A stretch of DNA of 18,768 bases from NCBI GenBank assembly GCA_028713675.1, contig JAQTNV010000065.1:1-18768 (forward strand), given 5' to 3'. Below the pieces are notes generated by a model, which did not search any database, was not told where the DNA came from, and worked only from the letters and a program-made list of their open reading frames with translations. The position numbers were made by a program, and so were the translations under genes. This document shows, one piece after another, positions 1 to 6,806 of the stretch; within the stretch, counting starts at the first letter, position 1; each line of letters opens with the position of its first letter. Source of the DNA: a bacterium. GTDB lineage: Bacteria; Desulfobacterota; JAPLJL01.

Positions 1-7
1 CGGCGAG

Positions 8-895
8 ATGAAAACCAGGGAACCGCCCCGGGCAAACCGGGGGAAAGCCCTGACCGCGGCCCTGGCGGCGCTGGGAGCGGTTTTCACCCTGCTGCTGGTT
101 TATGTCACTTCCCAGAACCTCCGGATCGCCCGGGCCGAGGTCTTTTTCCGGGACGGCCTCCGCCGGATGGCGGTGGAAAAAGCCGCCCCGGCCGAGCAAT
201 CCCTTTCCCGCGCCATCGCCGCCTACCCGAAGCGGGCCGGTTACTATTACAACCGGGCCATGTGCCGTCATTTGCTGAAGAACATCCCGGACGCCGCCGC
301 GGACATGAAAAGCTATCTCGAGCTCAACCCCTACTCGGCCCGGGGGCACCAGGCCCTGGGGGTGATGCTGGTGGAACTCGGGCGGGAACCGGAAGCCGTC
401 CGGGAAATCGAGCGGTCGGTCGAGCTTTTTCCCCGGCCCGCGCCCGAGCTTTTTTCCCTCCTGCTCAACCTGAAACTGGGAGCCAAGGAATACGACGCGG
501 TGATCCAGGCCGGGGAAAAGGCCCTGAAAATTTATCCCCAATCCCCGGAAATCCTCCTGGCCGTCTCCCAGGCCCGCTTTTACCAGGGAGACCTGGAAAA
601 AGCCGCCGGGGGATATCAGGCGGCGCTGGAGGCCGACCCGCAGAACCTGGCCGCCCGGAGCTACCTCGGCCAGGCCTACATTGAAATGAAAAAATACCGG
701 GCCGCGGAGGAAACCCTTCTCCCCGCGGCCGGGCAATCACCCGGCTCTCCCGAACTCTGGTACCACCTGGCCCGGGCCCAGGCCGGGGCGGGAGAGACCG
801 CCGCCGCGCGGGCTTCCCTGAAAACGGCCCGGAGCCTGGATCCCCGGCTCGGCGGCCTGGCCGCCCGCGACCCCCTGTTATCGGCCTTGAGATAA
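8..895 (+). CDS. Membrane-anchored TPR repeat protein (possibly the 3' part of a larger gene)
   Basis: Encodes 295 residues. A basic N-terminal stretch is followed by one hydrophobic segment (about residues 13-34), then alpha-helical repeats to the end. Prolines closing each unit fall at residues 74, 108, 142, 177, 211, 245 and 279, a spacing of 34-35, so about seven TPR-like units fill residues 42-279. TPR arrays mediate protein-protein contacts; the partner is unknown. The array is probably outside the cytoplasm if the single segment is a signal anchor (inference). The frame is open back to the window edge (two codons before the ATG) and no ribosome site can be judged. The true start may therefore lie upstream, for example as the tail of a membrane O-antigen ligase/polymerase fused to TPRs, a known arrangement. 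The next gene starts 108 bp downstream behind its own promoter-like sequence. Confidence 0.75.
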   Translation: MKTREPPRANRGKALTAALAALGAVFTLLLVYVTSQNLRIARAEVFFRDGLRRMAVEKAAPAEQSLSRAIAAYPKRAGYYYNRAMCRHLLKNIPDAAADMKSYLELNPYSARGHQALGVMLVELGREPEAVREIERSVELFPRPAPELFSLLLNLKLGAKEYDAVIQAGEKALKIYPQSPEILLAVSQARFYQGDLEKAAGGYQAALEADPQNLAARSYLGQAYIEMKKYRAAEETLLPAAGQSPGSPELWYHLARAQAGAGETAAARASLKTARSLDPRLGGLAARDPLLSALR

Positions 896-928
896 AAACA
901 AAATCGCGGATACTTTCTCCCGGGCCCC

Positions 929-937
929 TGTTATAAT
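929..937 (+). promoter_or_regulatory. Extended -10 promoter element ahead of the glpA-like gene
   Basis: The sequence TGTTATAAT has a perfect TATAAT at 932-937 preceded by TG with one base between, the extended -10 form. No convincing -35 is present 16-18 bp upstream, which extended -10 promoters can tolerate. The start codon at 1004 leaves a leader of roughly 60 nt. The leader contains a direct repeat of ACACCCGC (952-959 and 978-985). Confidence 0.45.
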
Positions 938-989
938 TAATCGTTAAGCGGACACCCGCCCCTTAATCCAGAGGGGAACACCCGCTTCC

Positions 990-994
990 GGAGG
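990..994 (+). promoter_or_regulatory. Shine-Dalgarno site of the glpA-like gene
   Basis: GGAGG lies 9 nt before the ATG at 1004 and fixes that start. Strong sites like this are unusual in this window; only the transaldolase gene has a comparable one. Confidence 0.7.
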
Positions 995-1003
995 TAGACC
1001 AAA

Positions 1004-2626
1004 ATGGCCAGCGAATTCCAGGTCGCCGTGATCGGCGGGGGGGTCAACGGGAGCGGGATCGCCCGGGACCTGGCCCTCCGGGGTATCCACACCGTCCTGC
1101 TCGAGAAAAACGACTTCTCCTCCGGGACCACCGGGGCCTGTTCGGGGATGATCCACGGGGGGCCCCGCTACCTGCAATCCGACGTCCAGACCACCAAGAA
1201 TTCCTGCCTGGACTCGGGATACATCCAGAAAATCGCCCCCCACCTGCTCTTCCGGATTCCCTTTCTGACCCCGATCCTCAGCTCCACCCCTTTCGCCAGG
1301 ATTTTCCTGGAGCTCATGGAGACCTTTTTCGAGGCCTATGACCGTTTTATCCCCATGAAACGGGGCAAGCCCCACACCCGGCTGACCCGCGCGGAGGCCC
1401 TGGAGCTCGAGCCCGGGATCAACCCCGACATCGTGGGGGCGGTCACCATGGACGAATGGGGAATCGACACCTTCCGGCTCTGCGCCATGAACGCCCTTTC
1501 CGCCGCGGAAGCCGGGGCGGAGATCAGGAATCATACCGAGGTTTTGAGCGTCATCAAGGAAGGAAAACGGGTCCGGGGCCTCCTGGTCCGGAACCTCCTG
1601 ACCGGAGCGGAAGAAACCATCCGGACCGACATCGTGATGAACGCCGCCGGCCCCTGGCTCCCCCGGGTGGCCGAGATGGCCGGGGTCGAGGTCAAGATCC
1701 GGCCGGGTAAAGGGGTTCACCTCATCTTCGACCGCCGGATTTCCAACATGGCCATTTTCACCTTTGCCATCGACGGGCGGCAGATCTTTCTCATGCCCCA
1801 CGAAAACGGCTCCATCCTCGGGACCACCGACGACGACTATTACGGCAGTCTCGACCAGCTCGAGGCCACCCAGGACGAAATCGAGTATCTCCTGGAGGGG
1901 ATCGGGCGGGTCTTTCCCCCGGTCCGCCGGGGCCGGATCTCCCGGGTCATGACCGGGGTCCGGATCACGCTTTACCATTGGGGCAAGAACGAGGACGCCC
2001 TCTCCCGGGAACATGAGATCGTGGACCACGAGGAGAAAAACGGCATCCCCGGCTTCCTGACCATCGCGGGAGGAAAGCTGGCCTCCTACCGGCTGATGTC
2101 CGAGGAGGCCGCCGACCTGATCGGCGCGAAGCTCGGGGTGAATTCCCCCTGCCGGACCCATGTCCTCCCCCTCCCCGGGGGTGACCGCCTTCCCGACCGG
2201 AAGGCGCTCGCGGATTCCTACGGGATCCCCCCCTACCTGGCCGAACGGCTGATCCACCGCTACGGCTCCCGGGTCGACGAAGTCCTGGAGGAAAGCCGCC
2301 GGGATCCCTCCCAGCTGGCCATCGTCTGCCGGTGCGAACCCGTGATCGAGGCGGAAATCCGCTACGCGATCCGGAAGGAATGGGCCCGGAACCTGGTGGA
2401 CCTCCGCCGCCGGACCAAGCTCGGCACCGGCCCCTGCCAGGGCTGCCGCTGCGCCCAGCGGGCCGCCCTGATCCTGGCCGATGAATTGCAGCTCTCCCCC
2501 GGCCAGGTCAAGCGCCAGATCCGGGATTTCCTGGGCGAACGCTGGCGGGGGAAGGCCCCCATCCTGGCCCAGGACCAGCTGGCCCAGGAGGAACTGACCC
2601 AGTCCCTGTATCGGGGGTTGGTCTAG
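1004..2626 (+). CDS. glpA: FAD-dependent glycerol-3-phosphate dehydrogenase, GlpA type with BFD-like [2Fe-2S] domain
   Basis: Encodes 540 residues. It would oxidise sn-glycerol 3-phosphate to dihydroxyacetone phosphate and pass electrons to the quinone pool. The N-terminus has the FAD dinucleotide-binding motif GGGVNGSG (11-18) with an acidic residue, E34, ending the second strand. A G3P dehydrogenase signature HGGPRYLQ lies near residues 51-58 and GTTDDDYYG at 273-281. The C-terminal part has C442-x-C444 and C478-x2-C481, plus C483. This is the CxC...CxxC arrangement of the BFD-like iron-sulfur domain that separates GlpA-type enzymes from shorter GlpD. The start is set by the GGAGG at 990-994. 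In E. coli GlpA works with GlpB and GlpC; neither is beside it here. It is flanked by the TPR gene and a glycosyltransferase. The family call is firm; the partner subunits and physiological role are not. Confidence 0.88.
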   Translation: MASEFQVAVIGGGVNGSGIARDLALRGIHTVLLEKNDFSSGTTGACSGMIHGGPRYLQSDVQTTKNSCLDSGYIQKIAPHLLFRIPFLTPILSSTPFARIFLELMETFFEAYDRFIPMKRGKPHTRLTRAEALELEPGINPDIVGAVTMDEWGIDTFRLCAMNALSAAEAGAEIRNHTEVLSVIKEGKRVRGLLVRNLLTGAEETIRTDIVMNAAGPWLPRVAEMAGVEVKIRPGKGVHLIFDRRISNMAIFTFAIDGRQIFLMPHENGSILGTTDDDYYGSLDQLEATQDEIEYLLEGIGRVFPPVRRGRISRVMTGVRITLYHWGKNEDALSREHEIVDHEEKNGIPGFLTIAGGKLASYRLMSEEAADLIGAKLGVNSPCRTHVLPLPGGDRLPDRKALADSYGIPPYLAERLIHRYGSRVDEVLEESRRDPSQLAIVCRCEPVIEAEIRYAIRKEWARNLVDLRRRTKLGTGPCQGCRCAQRAALILADELQLSPGQVKRQIRDFLGERWRGKAPILAQDQLAQEELTQSLYRGLV

Positions 2627-2774
2627 CCCGCAAGCGAGCGCCCGATTTGAATTTATTTCCTGATCCCAATCATCGGACTGGCCAATTCGCAATTTTTAAC
2701 GCTTGCCTCCTCACCGTCGGCGCCCGGCGGATCCGCATCCTCGTGATCCTCGGGGAACCTAAGAAAACCAAGTC

Positions 2775-3890
2775 ATGAAAATCTGTTACCTGGCCAGCGC
2801 CGACAGCATCCACACCATAAAATGGGCGAAGTATTTCTACGACCGGAAGCACCGGATTTCCATGATCTCCCTGCACCCTTTCTCCTACCCGGGGATGGAC
2901 GACGTAGAGTCTTATGTGTTCAAGCCCTTCCCTTACCAGCTCCGGCCCCTGACCACCCCGTTCAACCAGCTTTACAACCTGGCGCGGATCCGTTCCCTGA
3001 TCGGGCGGATCCGGCCCGATATCATTCACGTGCAGTCGTTTACTCATTACGCCTGGCTGGGATACCTGAGCGGTTTTCACCCGCTGGTAATCACCGCCTG
3101 GGGCTCGGATATCCTGACCAGGCCCCGGGAATCCCGCAGTTACAAAGCCCAGGTGCGGCTGGCGATCCGGAAGGCCGACCTCCTGACCTGCGACGCCGAC
3201 CACATCATCCAGCCCATGGTCGACCTGGGCGCCCGGCCCGAAAAAATCAGGATCATCTTCTTCGGTGTCGATACCCGGAAATTCCACCCGGAGGCCAAGG
3301 ACGACCGGCTCGCGGAAGAGCTGGGGTTCTCCGGCCGCCCCCTAATCATCAGCCTCCGGGGCCTGAGCCAGATTTACGATGTCGAATCCCTGGTCCGGGC
3401 CGCGCCCGTGGTCCTGAAATCCTGCCCCTCCGCCCGTTTCATCATCGCCGGGGAAGGCCCGCTGAAAACCAAGCTCCAGGAACTGGCCTCCTCCCTGGGG
3501 GCGGCCGAGGCCGTCCGCTTCATCGGCAACATCCCCAACGACCGTTTGCCCCGGTACCTGGCCAGTTCCGAGATCTACGTCTCCACCTCGCTTTCCGACG
3601 CCGGCTTGTCCGCCAGCACCGCCGAGGCGATGGCCTGCGCCCGGCCGGTGGTGATCACGGACTTCGGGGACAACCGCAAATGGGTCGAAGACGGGGTCAG
3701 CGGCTGCCTGGTCCCCCTGAGCGACCCCGGGACCCTGGCCGCCCGGATTATCGACCTGCTCGGCCATCCGGAACGGAGGGAAAGCTTTGGAAAACTGGCC
3801 CGGCAGGTTATTATGGAAAAAAATGACCTGTACCGGGAAATGGGAAAAGTGGAAACACTTTATCAGCAGTTAATCGAGAAACGGGGTTAA
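2775..3890 (+). CDS. GT4-family glycosyltransferase (GT-B fold)
   Basis: Encodes 371 residues, a normal length for this family. It would transfer a sugar from an activated donor to a growing glycan at the cytoplasmic face of the membrane. The N-terminal Rossmann half begins MKICYLASADS and contains PDIIHVQSF at 81-89. The C-terminal half has IIAGEGPLK (223-231) and the donor-binding region AEAMACARPVV (283-293), with E284 in the position of the conserved acidic residue of GT4 enzymes. Donor and acceptor cannot be read from the sequence. It opens a same-strand run: the next gene starts 6 bp after its stop. The ribosome site is weak. No terminator is evident in the 148 bp between it and the glpA-like gene, so read-through from upstream is possible. 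Confidence 0.88.
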   Translation: MKICYLASADSIHTIKWAKYFYDRKHRISMISLHPFSYPGMDDVESYVFKPFPYQLRPLTTPFNQLYNLARIRSLIGRIRPDIIHVQSFTHYAWLGYLSGFHPLVITAWGSDILTRPRESRSYKAQVRLAIRKADLLTCDADHIIQPMVDLGARPEKIRIIFFGVDTRKFHPEAKDDRLAEELGFSGRPLIISLRGLSQIYDVESLVRAAPVVLKSCPSARFIIAGEGPLKTKLQELASSLGAAEAVRFIGNIPNDRLPRYLASSEIYVSTSLSDAGLSASTAEAMACARPVVITDFGDNRKWVEDGVSGCLVPLSDPGTLAARIIDLLGHPERRESFGKLARQVIMEKNDLYREMGKVETLYQQLIEKRG

Positions 3891-3896
3891 GACATC

Positions 3897-4883
3897 ATGC
3901 CGGAACGTCCCAGAACGCTCGTGTATAAATCCCTGTCCAAGCTTTTTCTTCTGCTCCCGAAAAGGGGGACCCGCAAGGTCCCCGTTTACCGGACCCTCTA
4001 TCCCTCCCTGTACGAATCCATGTGGTCCTTCTGGCCTCCGGACAACATCCTGGAAGTCCAGGGGAGCAAAATGCTGCTCGAGGTGTTCCACCAGAACCCC
4101 ACCCTGCAGAACACCTTCCGGGCTTACGCCCTCTTCCGGATCCACGAGAAAAACACGACCAAGCTTTTCCGGAAAGTGCTGCGGCCGGGGAACACCTTTC
4201 TCGACCTGGGCGCCAACGTGGGGTACTTCTCCCTCCTGGCCGCCCGGCTGGTCGGGAAAACCGGAAAGGTCTTTTCCTTCGAGCCCGAGCCGACCAATTT
4301 CCGCTACCTGACCGAGAACCTCCGGATCAACGGCTATGAGCAGGTGCGGCCGGAGCAAAAGGCGGTTTCCGACTCCCCCGGCCTGGTCAAGCTCTACATC
4401 TGCCCCTACGATTCCGGGCACCACACGATCAACCAGCCCGAGGGGATCAGGTCCTACCGGCCGGAATACGACTACCGGCAGGAGCAATTCATCGAGGTGG
4501 AAAAGGTCCGCCTGGACGACCGCTTCCCGGACCTGCGCGTGGACGCGATCAAGATGGACGTGGAGGGCGCCGAGCTGCTGGCCCTGGCCGGGATGGACCG
4601 GCTGATCCGCCGCCAGGAAAACCTCCGGATGTTCGTCGAGTTTTTCCCGCTCCTGATCCGGGACATGGGCGGCTCCCCCGAGGAATTCGTCCGCCGCCTC
4701 CTGGAGGATTACGGTTTTTCCGCGTTCGTGATCGGCGGGGACTACTCGACGCCCCCGGAGATCGGCAACCGGAAATATTTCCGGGTGAAACAGGCCGGCG
4801 ACCTCCTCCGGCTCTGCCAGGGGAAAAACGACCACCTGAACCTGTTCCTGAAAAAGGGCCGGGACCAGGACCGTCTGTCCTGA
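3897..4883 (+). CDS. FkbM-family SAM-dependent methyltransferase
   Basis: Encodes 328 residues. FkbM-type enzymes usually methylate hydroxyl groups on sugars or polyketides. The SAM-binding motif FLDLGANVGY is at 101-110, the acidic end of the second strand is FEPEP at 128-132, and the family motif KMDVEGAE is at 219-226, followed by FVEF at 246-249. About 95 residues precede the methyltransferase core; I do not recognise them as a separate domain. The gene starts 6 bp after a GT4 gene and ends 4 bp before another methyltransferase, so the three are probably co-transcribed. Within a polysaccharide locus, O-methylation of the glycan is the likeliest role (inference). The GC-rich third codon positions match the upstream neighbours. 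Confidence 0.88.
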   Translation: MPERPRTLVYKSLSKLFLLLPKRGTRKVPVYRTLYPSLYESMWSFWPPDNILEVQGSKMLLEVFHQNPTLQNTFRAYALFRIHEKNTTKLFRKVLRPGNTFLDLGANVGYFSLLAARLVGKTGKVFSFEPEPTNFRYLTENLRINGYEQVRPEQKAVSDSPGLVKLYICPYDSGHHTINQPEGIRSYRPEYDYRQEQFIEVEKVRLDDRFPDLRVDAIKMDVEGAELLALAGMDRLIRRQENLRMFVEFFPLLIRDMGGSPEEFVRRLLEDYGFSAFVIGGDYSTPPEIGNRKYFRVKQAGDLLRLCQGKNDHLNLFLKKGRDQDRLS

Positions 4884-4887
4884 CCCC

Positions 4888-5751
4888 GTGAAACCGGCCT
4901 TGGCTCTCCGGAACGCGAAAGATTTTTTTCACGAGACCGAATCCCCGGGTTCCAAGGTCAATAAAGACGACCAATTTCCCATCATCTGCCACCGCTATTT
5001 TTTTTCCGCCCGGTACTGCTCCGGAAAAAAGGTTCTGGAGGTCAGCTGCGGCCCGGGGCTCGGGCTGGGCTACCTGTCAAAAAATTCCCGCTACCTGGTC
5101 GGAGGTGATATCACCACGCAGAGCATCCGCCTGGCCCGGGAACATTACGGGTCCCGGGCCAATCTAATGGTCATGGACGCGCATGCCCTGCCTTTTCAGA
5201 ACGAAGTTTACGATGTGGTCATATCCCTGGCCGCGGTCATTTATTATGACCTGCCGGTTTTTCTGCAGGAATGTCACCGCGTCCTGAAAAAAGGCGGGTT
5301 GCTGATTCTCAATACCCCGAATAAAAACATCCCCGGATTCCGGGGAAGCAGATTAAGCAATAAATATTATTCCGTCCCGGAATTGTTTTCCCTGCTCCAG
5401 GATTCCCATTTTCAAGCCGAATTCTGGGGCGCTTTCCCCGCCCGGATTGAGCCGGGCGCGAAAGACCCCGTGCCGGAATTGAAGCCGGAGAAACCCGATC
5501 CTCTGCGGGCGGTGCCGAAATCACTTTCCCGGAAAATCGGCCGGGCAATTCTTCTCCTCCCGATGGGAAAAATCATTAAAAAATTTCTTGCCGATATCGT
5601 TACTTACCTGGTTTATCACCGGATCAACCTGAAACCGGAGCTGACCGAAGCCGATATGGAAAAAGTAAAAGATTTCCCGGTGCTTCCGCTGTCCCGCCAG
5701 GCCCCTGATCAGCTCCACCGGATAATTTATGTTTCCGCAGTCAACCGCTAG
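4888..5751 (+). CDS. Class I SAM-dependent methyltransferase, GTG start
   Basis: Encodes 287 residues. The SAM-binding motif VLEVSCGPGLGLGYL is at 49-63, with a cysteine where many relatives have glycine or alanine. GGDIT at 72-76 ends the second strand, MDAHALPF is at 96-103, and HRVLKKGGLLILNTP (130-144) is the usual post-motif of the Methyltransf_11/25 group. GTG at 4888, four bases after the previous stop, is the preferred start. The first in-frame ATG is at residue 94, inside the fold, so a later ATG cannot be right. The roughly 120 residues after the core are probably a substrate-specific cap. The methylated substrate is unknown; the position next to the FkbM gene and exporter suggests a glycan. 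This stretch is noticeably more AT-rich than the FkbM gene. Confidence 0.85.
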   Translation: MKPALALRNAKDFFHETESPGSKVNKDDQFPIICHRYFFSARYCSGKKVLEVSCGPGLGLGYLSKNSRYLVGGDITTQSIRLAREHYGSRANLMVMDAHALPFQNEVYDVVISLAAVIYYDLPVFLQECHRVLKKGGLLILNTPNKNIPGFRGSRLSNKYYSVPELFSLLQDSHFQAEFWGAFPARIEPGAKDPVPELKPEKPDPLRAVPKSLSRKIGRAILLLPMGKIIKKFLADIVTYLVYHRINLKPELTEADMEKVKDFPVLPLSRQAPDQLHRIIYVSAVNR

Positions 5752-5792
5752 ACCGGAACCGGCTTAAGCTGGAATACCCCAAGTATTGGATT

Positions 5793-5798
5793 TATAAT
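5793..5798 (+). promoter_or_regulatory. TATAAT element placed for a leaderless start of the exporter permease
   Basis: A perfect TATAAT lies 6 bases upstream of the ATG at 5805, which would put transcription initiation at or next to the start codon. The sequence between them is AT-rich with no Shine-Dalgarno. No clear -35 or extended -10 TG is present, so this is tentative. Confidence 0.35.
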
Positions 5799-5804
5799 AT
5801 AAAA

Positions 5805-6638
5805 ATGCGTGAAAATGACGGGAAATCAATCATCATCCGTCGCTCCCGGGGCTGGATCCCGATCAACTGGAGGGATCTTTACGAATACCGGGAGTTGCTG
5901 TATTTCCTGACCTGGCGGGACCTCAAAGTCAAATACAAGCAGACGCTGCTGGGGGCGGCCTGGGCGGTTTTGCAGCCGCTGTTCATGATGTTCATGTTCA
6001 CCATTTTTTTCGGGCGGATGGCCAAGGTCCCTTCCGACGGCGTGCCCTACCCGATCTTTTCCTACTCCGGTCTCATCCTCTGGACCTATTTCGCCGGGGC
6101 GCTCTCCATGTCCAGCAACAGTCTGGTGGGGGGATCCCATCTGATCAGCAAGATCTATTTTCCCCGCCTCCTGATGCCGACCGCCTCCACCCTGGCGGGT
6201 CTGGTCGATTATCTGATCGCGCTGGGGGTCATGGTATTCCTGATGATCTGGTATCATTTTCCGCCTTCCCCGGGGCTGTTGGTTCTGCCTCTGGTGGTAT
6301 TTTGCGGATTTCTGGCCGCGACCGGGGTGGGATTATGGCTTTCCGCGATGAACGTGGAGTATCGCGATATCCGCTTCGTTATCCCTTTTTTGATTCAATT
6401 GTGGCTTTTTGCCACGCCGGTGATATATCCCGTGACCATGCTTCCGGAAAAATACCGCTGGCTCCTGGCCTTGAACCCGATGTCCGGCGTGATCGAAGCT
6501 CACCGGGCGTGCATTCTGGGGCATAAGCCCATTGATTGGATTTCCCTGGAGATATCTTTTGCGATCATTTTACTGATATTCATCACCGGCCTGTATTACT
6601 TCAAACGGATGGAGAAAACGTTCGCGGATGTGATTTAA
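5805..6638 (+). CDS. wzm: ABC-2 type polysaccharide exporter permease (Wzm-like)
   Basis: Encodes 277 residues, the usual Wzm size, forming the membrane channel of an O-antigen/capsule ABC exporter. The N-terminus has the family hallmark beginning YRELLYFLTWRDLKVKY at residue 28 and running to LQP at 58. Hydrophobic segments lie near 54-71, 85-105, 125-150, 157-181, 192-209 and 250-266. The conserved YRDIRFVIPF (186-195), TPVIYP (204-209), LNP before the last helices and YFKRMEKTFAD near the C-terminus are typical of Wzm/RfbA/KpsM-like permeases. Its ATPase partner follows after 168 bp, an unusually wide gap for this pair. The gene is preceded by a TATAAT only 6 bases from its ATG, a possible internal leaderless promoter. 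Confidence 0.92.
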   Translation: MRENDGKSIIIRRSRGWIPINWRDLYEYRELLYFLTWRDLKVKYKQTLLGAAWAVLQPLFMMFMFTIFFGRMAKVPSDGVPYPIFSYSGLILWTYFAGALSMSSNSLVGGSHLISKIYFPRLLMPTASTLAGLVDYLIALGVMVFLMIWYHFPPSPGLLVLPLVVFCGFLAATGVGLWLSAMNVEYRDIRFVIPFLIQLWLFATPVIYPVTMLPEKYRWLLALNPMSGVIEAHRACILGHKPIDWISLEISFAIILLIFITGLYYFKRMEKTFADVI

Positions 6639-6806
6639 TTTTGTCCGCTGGATCAGGAACGCGGAATGGTATTATGCACGGATTATCCGGGAAAACAGGT
6701 CCGACTATTATCAGGAATTGCTTTCGGCCGTCTTCATCCGGTCGATTCCCGGGATTTTTATTCTTTTGATACCGCCGGCGCCCTGAAATCGCGTTTCCTT
6801 TAAAAC
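6639..6806. other. Gap between exporter permease and ATPase genes
   Basis: This 168-bp spacer has no terminator and no recognised element. The permease frame stays open after its stop, from 6639 to a TAA at 6801-6803, and includes an ATG at 6666 that would give a 45-residue peptide starting MVLCTDYPGK. It has no ribosome site and no recognisable family, so I do not call it a gene. It could be leader sequence of the ATPase gene or remnant coding DNA. Confidence 0.3.

Noticed and set aside
944-2692. A 582-codon open frame on the minus strand opposite the glpA-like gene
   Set aside because: It is Gly/Pro/Asp-rich, low-complexity and matches no family. It is the antisense shadow expected from GC-rich third codon positions; the plus-strand protein has clear FAD and iron-sulfur motifs.
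2627-2774. Promoter or terminator between the glpA-like gene and the first glycosyltransferase gene
   Set aside because: A weak TTGAAT and some short GC inverted repeats are present, but none forms a convincing promoter pair or a hairpin with a T-run.
6666-6803. 45-residue open frame between wzm and wzt as a gene
   Set aside because: It lacks a ribosome site, a recognised domain and any independent support. It is recorded as a spacer and as a low-interest finding instead.
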